From Candidatus Hydrogenedentota bacterium (lineage in GTDB: Bacteria; Hydrogenedentota; Hydrogenedentia; Hydrogenedentales; CAITNO01), in contig SKQZ01000114.1 of NCBI GenBank assembly GCA_007118765.1, positions 1-10,540 on the forward strand: 10,540 bases of DNA, read 5' to 3'. The notes below the pieces were generated by a model. It worked only from the letters and a program-made list of their open reading frames with translations. It was not told the DNA's origin and did not search any database. The position numbers and the translations under genes were made by a program. This document shows, piece after piece, positions 5,866-10,540 of the stretch; the stretch's first letter is position 1, and each line of letters opens with the position of its first letter.

Positions 5866-7635
5866 ATGTTTAACGGATTTATTGCAGCCATGATATTGGC
5901 ACCGCTATGCTGCGTTACGGTAGCACATGCGGAAACAAACGCAGTAACGTCACCGCTTATGAGCGACACATGGGAAGCCGTGGATATGCTGGGCCGTGCG
6001 GTAAATCTGCATGATGACGTGGGGCCGCCACGCGAGGACAGAACCATCGGCCTGTTTTATTTTTTGTGGATGGGTTCGCATGTAAACGGCGGGCCACATG
6101 ACGTAACGAAAATACTCGCCGAACACCCGGAGGCCATGAAAGACAAGGAGCATCCGGCCTGGGGTCCCATGCGTGCCATGCACTATTGGGGCGAGCCGCT
6201 CTTTGGCTATTATTTGTCGGATGACCCCTGGGTACTGCGGCGTCATGCGCGCATGTTGGCCGATGCTCAGGTGGACGTGGTCATTTTTGACGTTACAAAC
6301 CGGCATACCTACCGCGATTATTACATGGCGTTATGCGAAGCCTTTTCGGAAGCACGAAAACAGGGGACACAAGCGCCGCAGATTGCCTTCTTGTGTCCCT
6401 TTTGGGATCCCCGTTCCACGGCGCTTGAGCTTTACCGCGACCTGTACGAACCGGGGTTGTATGAAGACCTCTGGTTCCGATGGGATGACAAGCCGTTGAT
6501 ACTGGCCGACCCGGCCCAAGTGGACGATGAGATAAAAGACTTTTTTACCTTTCGCAAGCCCGTACCCTCTTACTTCACCGGCCCCGACGGCCCCGATCAA
6601 TGGGGCTGGCTTGAAGTACATCCCCAGCACGTGTACCACAACAGCCGCGGCGAAGCGGAGCAGATGACGGTGGGCGTGGCGCAAAATGCCGTGGACGGGC
6701 GTTTGGGTTCGCTGTCCGAAGAAGGCGCACACGGCCGCAGTTTCCACGGGGGACGCTGGGACACCCGCCCCAATGCCACATGGTATGGCTTTAACTTTAT
6801 GGAACAATGGGCGCGGGCGCTTGAGGTGGATCCCCGCTTTATTTTCATCACCGGCTGGAACGAATGGATCGCCATGCGATTTGACGAATTTAACGAAATA
6901 CGCGAACCGGTGATGTTCGTGGACCAGTTTGACCACGAAGACAGTCGCGACATTGAGCCCATGCGCGGCGGCCATTGGGACACCTACTACTACCAGATGG
7001 TGCATTATATCCGCAAGTACAAAGGCGCACGGCCACAGCCCCCGGCGGGACCATCCCGAACCATTGACTTGAACAATGGCTTTGAACAGTGGCAGGACAT
7101 CGTTCCTGACTTTCACAACCATCGCGGCAGCACAACGCACCGGGATCACCCGGGATTCGCTGACGCGGGCCCCTATGTTGACACGACCGGCCGCAATGAC
7201 ATCACCCTTTGCAAGGTCGCCCATGACGAGGACACGCTGTTTTTCTATGTGGAAACTTCGGAACCGCTGACATCTCCTGAGGGCTCCGCATGGATGCGAT
7301 TATTTGTCAACACCGACGGCAAGGCGGACACGGGCTGGGAAGGGTTTAACTACATGCTCAACCGCGTATCGCCCGATGAAGAGTATGCGCTGCTGGAATC
7401 GAGCGAGGACGGCTGGAACTGGACGGAAGCGGCACGTGTGCCGTGGCACATGGCGGGCAATCAGATGCATGTGGCCATCCCCCGCGCAGCGTTGGGATTG
7501 ACGGACGACGCGTTGGATATCCGGTTCAAATGGGCGGACAACATGCAGCATGAAGGCGATATCATGGACTTCACACTGTACGGCGACGCAGCGCCGCCAG
7601 GACGATTCGTCTACCGATACTATGAAGCCCAATGA
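5866..7635 (+). CDS. Secreted GH71/GH99-like glycoside hydrolase with C-terminal CBM9/DOMON-like domain
   Basis: The 589-residue protein begins with a signal peptide (hydrophobic residues 5-20, probable cleavage after Ala-His-Ala at residue 22), so it is exported. Residues about 35-385 resemble the GH99/GH71-like TIM-barrel proteins common in Planctomycetes, Verrucomicrobia and Bacteroidetes: FYFLWMG near the start, GYYLSDDPWVLRRHARMLAD, a VVIFDVTN strand (Asp142), IAFLCPFWDP, and FITGWNEWIA with Asn332-Glu333. By analogy with related families, acidic residues at strand ends (Glu333 is one candidate) may be catalytic, but I cannot assign the pair. Residues about 399-586 form a beta-rich module like CBM9/DOMON domains of secreted enzymes (TIDLNNGFEQW, DTLFFYVETSEPL, MRLFVNTDGK, MHVAIPRAALGL), probably for carbohydrate binding. 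The ATG at 5866 follows a GAAAGGAAA ribosome site. A sulfatase gene follows 102 bases downstream, suggesting joint action on a sulfated glycan. Substrate and exact family are uncertain. Confidence 0.75.
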   Translation: MFNGFIAAMILAPLCCVTVAHAETNAVTSPLMSDTWEAVDMLGRAVNLHDDVGPPREDRTIGLFYFLWMGSHVNGGPHDVTKILAEHPEAMKDKEHPAWGPMRAMHYWGEPLFGYYLSDDPWVLRRHARMLADAQVDVVIFDVTNRHTYRDYYMALCEAFSEARKQGTQAPQIAFLCPFWDPRSTALELYRDLYEPGLYEDLWFRWDDKPLILADPAQVDDEIKDFFTFRKPVPSYFTGPDGPDQWGWLEVHPQHVYHNSRGEAEQMTVGVAQNAVDGRLGSLSEEGAHGRSFHGGRWDTRPNATWYGFNFMEQWARALEVDPRFIFITGWNEWIAMRFDEFNEIREPVMFVDQFDHEDSRDIEPMRGGHWDTYYYQMVHYIRKYKGARPQPPAGPSRTIDLNNGFEQWQDIVPDFHNHRGSTTHRDHPGFADAGPYVDTTGRNDITLCKVAHDEDTLFFYVETSEPLTSPEGSAWMRLFVNTDGKADTGWEGFNYMLNRVSPDEEYALLESSEDGWNWTEAARVPWHMAGNQMHVAIPRAALGLTDDALDIRFKWADNMQHEGDIMDFTLYGDAAPPGRFVYRYYEAQ

Positions 7636-7674
7636 GTGATCGCGTACTCCAAAAAATTGCAAACGCCCCTTTCC

Positions 7675-7704
7675 TTGAATGTGGTGCGCTGAAATGACTA
7701 TGCT
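7675..7704 (+). promoter_or_regulatory. Weak possible promoter before the sulfatase gene
   Basis: TTGAAT (7675-7680) and TATGCT (7699-7704) are 18 bases apart, each matching the sigma-70 consensus at four of six positions. They fall in the 102-base gap between the GH-like gene and the sulfatase. No terminator is visible in this gap, so read-through from the GH-like gene is at least as likely. Confidence 0.2.
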
Positions 7705-7737
7705 CGTAGACAACACAGCAAAAACAAGGAGATACAG

Positions 7738-9333
7738 ATGAAACGACGGGACTTTTTGCAACAGGTTGGCATGGGAGCCGCGGCAATGACGCTGCCGGCG
7801 TCACGGCTGTCCGCAGAGGCAACAGAATCAAACCCGCCGAACATCGTGCTTATTATGGCGGACGATATGGGCTATTCCGATCTGCGCTGTTACGGCGGCG
7901 AGATTGATACGCCCAACCTTGACCGCCTGGCGGCAAATGGCTTGCGTTTTACGCAATTTTACAATTCCGCGCGCTGTTGCCCAACCCGTGCAGCATTGTT
8001 GACCGGTCTTTACCCCCACCAAGCCGGCATCGGCAGCATGGTGGGGCCCGGCGGCCGTGAACCGGGCTATCGCGGGCGGCTCAATGAATCCTGCGTAACT
8101 ATTGCCGAGGTCTTGCGCGGCGCGGGGTATACGACGTTAATGTCCGGCAAATGGCACGTAACCCATTATGTATACCGCGACCCGGAACCGACGCTGCACT
8201 ACGGCACCTGGCCGTTGCAACGCGGTTTTGATCGGTTCTTCGGCACGTTGTCAGGCGCCGGCAGTTTCTTCACGCCCGTCAGCCTGATGCGCGACAACAC
8301 ATTTATCGAACCCGGCGACGACTTCTATTATACAGACGCGATCAATGACGAAGCCGCCCGATTCATCACCGAAGCAGACCCGGACAAGCCGTTGTTCTTG
8401 TACACCGGCCATGTTGCCCCCCATTGGCCGCTACATGCATTGCCCGAAGACATTGAAAAGTATAAGGACGTGTACCGCATGGGATGGGACGAAATGCGTG
8501 CACAGCGGTACGAGCGCATGATTGACGACGGACTGGTTAAGCCGGAGTGGGCGCTAACAGCACGCGACGAACGCGTACCGCCTTGGGAAGAGGCGGAACA
8601 CAAGGAATGGGAGATCCATCGCATGGCGGTGTACGCCGCACAGGTGGATCGCATGGACCAAGGCATTGGCCGCATCATCAAGGCACTGGAGGATACCGAC
8701 CGCCTTGACAATACACTTATCCTGTTCCTTTCTGATAATGGCGGCTGCGCCGAAATCATCCAAGGTCAGGATACGCGGCACGGCTATTTTGCGCGCGGCG
8801 GCACCACGCCCGAAGTGTTCCCCGGTGAACCCGACACGTACGCTGCGTATGGATATGCGTGGGCCAACGCCTCCAATACGCCTTACCGGAAATACAAGAA
8901 ATGGATTCACGAGGGCGGCTCGACCACGCCGCTCATTGCCCACTGGCCCGACGGCATTCAAGAGCAGGGCGCGCTGCGCCATCAAATGGGACATATCATT
9001 GATTTCATGGCTACTTGTGTGGACCTTGCGGGCGCGGAGTACCCTGAAACGTTTAACGGGCACGAGATAATCCCGCTTGAAGGCATAAGCCTCGCGCCTG
9101 CGTTTGCGAACGACCCGCTCGAACGTAACGCCCCCCTGTTCTGGGAACACTTGGGGAACAAAGGCATTCGCGACGGCAAATGGAAGCTGGTTGCAGATGG
9201 TGACGCAGATTGGGAACTGTACGACATGGAGAAAGACCGTACGGAAATCAATAATCTCGCCGGCGACCACCCGGATCGCGTCGCACACATGGACGCCGCG
9301 TACAATGCCTGGGCGGAACGGGTTGGCGTGTAG
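7738..9333 (+). CDS. Tat-exported arylsulfatase (S1 sulfatase, formylglycine-dependent)
   Basis: The 531-residue protein removes sulfate esters, most plausibly from a sulfated polysaccharide or its fragments, outside the cytoplasm. It starts with a twin-arginine-type signal (KRRDFLQQ at residues 2-9, then a hydrophobic stretch and Ser-Ala near 25-26), so it should be exported folded. The alkaline-phosphatase-superfamily metal site is visible as Asp42-Asp43 (MADDMGYSD) and Asp333-Asn334 (LSDNGG). The Cys-type sulfatase signature CCPTR gives Cys80 as the residue matured to formylglycine, with Arg84. Other conserved active-site positions are Lys138 and His140 (SGKWH), His229 (HVAPHWP) and Lys388/His391 (KKWIHEGG). 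A C-terminal GKWKLV...WELYDMEKDRTEINNLA block is the usual sulfatase end, so the gene is full length. The ATG at 7738 is preceded by a strong AAGGAGA ribosome site. A maturase (FGE or anSME) must be encoded elsewhere. The exact S1 subfamily and sugar specificity cannot be read from sequence alone. Confidence 0.95.
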   Translation: MKRRDFLQQVGMGAAAMTLPASRLSAEATESNPPNIVLIMADDMGYSDLRCYGGEIDTPNLDRLAANGLRFTQFYNSARCCPTRAALLTGLYPHQAGIGSMVGPGGREPGYRGRLNESCVTIAEVLRGAGYTTLMSGKWHVTHYVYRDPEPTLHYGTWPLQRGFDRFFGTLSGAGSFFTPVSLMRDNTFIEPGDDFYYTDAINDEAARFITEADPDKPLFLYTGHVAPHWPLHALPEDIEKYKDVYRMGWDEMRAQRYERMIDDGLVKPEWALTARDERVPPWEEAEHKEWEIHRMAVYAAQVDRMDQGIGRIIKALEDTDRLDNTLILFLSDNGGCAEIIQGQDTRHGYFARGGTTPEVFPGEPDTYAAYGYAWANASNTPYRKYKKWIHEGGSTTPLIAHWPDGIQEQGALRHQMGHIIDFMATCVDLAGAEYPETFNGHEIIPLEGISLAPAFANDPLERNAPLFWEHLGNKGIRDGKWKLVADGDADWELYDMEKDRTEINNLAGDHPDRVAHMDAAYNAWAERVGV

Positions 9334-9387
9334 CCACTACGTTTGTGCGACAGGCGTCATGAGACAAAGGCGACGCAGTGCCACGGC

Positions 9388-9639
9388 TTATGGCTCGAAA
9401 ATGGCCTCAAAAACGGCAACAAGTACGCCCATGCAAAACAGCAGGGCGCCCGGCAACAGAATCAACAAATTCACATGGACCAACCCGATGAGGCCAAGCA
9501 CAATGCCGCCGCCCATCATATAGGTGCTGATTGATCGGGGCCGACTCACGCTGCCTTTGAATACGCCCGCTTCATCGGAACGGCCCGAGGGCGCCACCAG
9601 TTCCCGTACCGCCACGATAATATAGCCCATATACAACAT
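9388..9639 (-). CDS. Small hypothetical membrane protein (83 residues)
   Basis: I do not recognise a family. From the ATG at 9639 the product has a short hydrophobic N-terminus, a polar basic middle (residues about 17-38), and then two close hydrophobic segments (about 40-57 and 59-78) rich in Gly, Leu, Ile and Val, which should form a helical hairpin in the membrane. I chose 9639 rather than the upstream in-frame ATG at 9699 because a GAGGAA ribosome site lies 7 bases before it, and the extra 20 residues are His/Lys/Arg/Cys-rich with no ribosome site evident. The gene converges on the sulfatase gene (54 bases between stops) and diverges from the isomerase gene. The hydrophobic pattern and ribosome site argue for a real gene, but its small size leaves doubt. 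Confidence 0.6.
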   Translation of the reverse strand: MLYMGYIIVAVRELVAPSGRSDEAGVFKGSVSRPRSISTYMMGGGIVLGLIGLVHVNLLILLPGALLFCMGVLVAVFEAIFEP

Positions 9640-9646
9640 GACACAT

Positions 9647-9652
9647 TTCCTC
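9647..9652 (-). promoter_or_regulatory. Ribosome binding site of the small membrane protein
   Basis: Minus-strand GAGGAA, 7 bases before the ATG at 9639. It supports the 83-residue form over the 103-residue form that would open at 9699. Confidence 0.5.
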
Positions 9653-9700
9653 GTGTGACAATGGCGCTTTTTTATAAGTCCCGCCGGTTCCGCAAACAAT

Positions 9701-9729
9701 TTGCCTGTTTGGCTTACAGCGTATATACT
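9701..9729 (+). promoter_or_regulatory. Sigma-70-type promoter for the isomerase/epimerase gene
   Basis: TTGCCT (9701-9706) and TATACT (9724-9729) are separated by exactly 17 bases, matching the consensus at four and five of six positions. Transcription would start near 9736, giving a leader of about 50 bases before the ATG at 9786. This is the best-looking promoter in the window. Confidence 0.5.
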
Positions 9730-9734
9730 AACAC

Positions 9735-9766
9735 ATTATATCCTATGCAACCATCCGGGATGTCAA
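9735..9766 (-). promoter_or_regulatory. Possible divergent promoter for the small membrane protein
   Basis: On the minus strand a perfect TTGACA (9766-9761) and a perfect TATAAT (9740-9735) occur, but the spacer is 20 bases, longer than the usual 16-18. If used, its -10 box would lie beside the start point of the plus-strand promoter, so the two would interfere. Confidence 0.35.
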
Positions 9767-9772
9767 CTTTCA

Positions 9773-9778
9773 AGGAGG
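9773..9778 (+). promoter_or_regulatory. Strong Shine-Dalgarno of the isomerase/epimerase gene
   Basis: AGGAGG lies 7 bases before the ATG at 9786. A second ATG at 9782, only 3 bases after the site, is in another frame and would give just 11 codons, so 9786 is the real start. Confidence 0.75.
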
Positions 9779-9785
9779 ACAATGT

Positions 9786-10540
9786 ATGAGAATCGGATTC
9801 CATACCGATGCGTTTAACAGCGCTTTCTGCAGCTTCGAGAAGTGTTTGGAATGGGCACAGGCCAATGACGTGCATTACATCGAATGCGGGCTGATTGACG
9901 GCGTCAGCTGGATACATGGGCTTGGATACCAGCCCCATGTGGCGTTATATGAAGACCCCATGTTGCTGCGCCGCAAAATGGCGGAGTACGGCGTCCGGTT
10001 TTCGCAGGTGGACGCGGCATTCCCGCTTTCGGGAGCGGACGGCCCGGCCCGCGGTCTGCCCTATGTGCTCAAATCGTTGCCCTGGGCCAAACATGCCGGC
10101 TGTGACTGCGTGGCCACAACCGACGGTCTGCACAAGCCCGAAGGGTTCACCGACGAAGAAGCCATGGCGCAGATGCAACGCCTTTACAAGGAGATTATCC
10201 GGACGGCGGAGGCATACGAGCTAACCGTAAACATTGAGGTGCATGGATACTTCACGACAAATCCGGACCGGCTCGCAGAAATGCTGGCCTTCTCGGACAG
10301 TCCTTGTTTTGGATTGAATCTGGACACGGGCAACTCCTATATTGCCGGTCAGGATCCCGTGGCCTTTTGCGACCGATTCAAAGACCGCATCAAGCATGTA
10401 CACATTAAGGATGTAAGCGAATCTTTGGCGGCGGCAGTGCGCGGCGGGCAAACGGGTATCGCCGTAAGCCATTGTGCCATAGGCGACGGTGTAAATGCCG
10501 ATAACATTCGCCAATGCCTTGAAATCCTGCGGGACTGCGG
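9786..10540 (+). CDS. Sugar phosphate isomerase/epimerase family protein (xylose-isomerase-like TIM barrel), 3' end outside window
   Basis: The frame runs from the ATG at 9786 to the right edge without a stop (251 complete codons), so only the last part of the gene is missing. The sequence fits the AP-endonuclease-2/xylose-isomerase-like TIM-barrel family: MRIGFHTDAF at the first strand, VHYIECGL at the second, NIEVHG (Glu151, His153), LNLDTGNSY (Asp180) and KHVHIKD (His204, His206, Asp209). Glu151, Asp180 and the His residues sit where this family binds a divalent metal; the last expected Glu ligand would lie beyond the window. No signal peptide is visible, so the enzyme should be cytoplasmic. 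Such proteins interconvert or cleave sugars and cyclitols, and many are misnamed because specificity varies widely. With a sulfatase and GH-like gene just upstream, a role in metabolising a sugar released from a glycan is reasonable, but the substrate is unknown. Confidence 0.85.
   Translation, partial: MRIGFHTDAFNSAFCSFEKCLEWAQANDVHYIECGLIDGVSWIHGLGYQPHVALYEDPMLLRRKMAEYGVRFSQVDAAFPLSGADGPARGLPYVLKSLPWAKHAGCDCVATTDGLHKPEGFTDEEAMAQMQRLYKEIIRTAEAYELTVNIEVHGYFTTNPDRLAEMLAFSDSPCFGLNLDTGNSYIAGQDPVAFCDRFKDRIKHVHIKDVSESLAAAVRGGQTGIAVSHCAIGDGVNADNIRQCLEILRDC

Noticed and set aside
6331..7224. Minus-strand open frame (297 codons) opposite the GH-like gene
   Set aside because: Antisense shadow of the signal-peptide-bearing GH-like protein; no motifs of its own.
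9346..9370. GCGTC/GACGC stem after the sulfatase stop as a terminator
   Set aside because: Only 5 bp with a long loop and no U-run.
9343..9534. Plus-strand 63-codon frame after the sulfatase gene
   Set aside because: Gln/Asn/His-rich translation without domains, overlapping the better-supported minus-strand membrane protein.
9782..9817. 11-codon frame starting at the ATG at 9782, overlapping the isomerase start
   Set aside because: The ATG is only 3 bases from the Shine-Dalgarno, too close for normal initiation; noted in the ribosome site entry but not supported as a leader peptide.

Overview
This window reads as a chromosomal segment of a Gram-negative, polysaccharide-degrading bacterium with moderately high GC. 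The gene types (Tat-exported Cys-type sulfatase, secreted glycoside-hydrolase-like protein with a sugar-binding-like tail, large PKD lipoprotein, kelch-type surface protein, sugar isomerase/epimerase) are typical of the PVC superphylum (Planctomycetes, Lentisphaerae, Verrucomicrobia) and of Hydrogenedentes-like lineages. That placement is an inference from protein types only; no rRNA or other phylogenetic marker is present.

Layout. (1) Bases 1-558: the 3' end of a kelch/galactose-oxidase-like gene with a C-terminal Cys-rich, hydrophobic, basic tail. It is followed after 29 bases by a SAM hydroxide adenosyltransferase (DUF62) gene at 588-1364, probably in the same transcript. (2) 1479-5405 on the minus strand: a 1308-residue lipoprotein with an N-terminal PKD domain, about 690 residues I cannot assign, and a C-terminal PhoPQ-activated-pathogenicity-related alpha/beta-hydrolase domain with a recognisable Ser-Asp-His triad. 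It converges on the DUF62 gene across a short gap holding a hairpin. (3) 5406-5865: a 460-base divergent non-coding region with an AT-rich segment, a perfect 7-9-7 inverted repeat and a near-perfect 20-base palindrome. (4) 5866-7635 and 7738-9333: a secreted GH71/GH99-like protein with a CBM9/DOMON-like C-terminus, then an arylsulfatase with a Tat signal and an intact CxPxR formylglycine motif. (5) 9388-9639 on the minus strand: a small two-helix membrane protein. (6) 9786 to the right edge: a sugar phosphate isomerase/epimerase-type TIM barrel cut by the window end, with a good promoter and Shine-Dalgarno sequence.

Taken together, the right half (GH-like enzyme, sulfatase, sugar isomerase/epimerase) looks like part of a locus for breaking down a sulfated glycan: chain cleavage and desulfation outside the cytoplasm, then sugar conversion inside. 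The large divergent lipoprotein may be a secreted or surface hydrolase of the same programme, but this rests only on proximity. I saw no tRNA, rRNA, CRISPR array, insertion sequence or phage gene, and nothing I would call a defence or otherwise clearly new system. The most unusual item is the 1308-residue lipoprotein with its unassigned middle.
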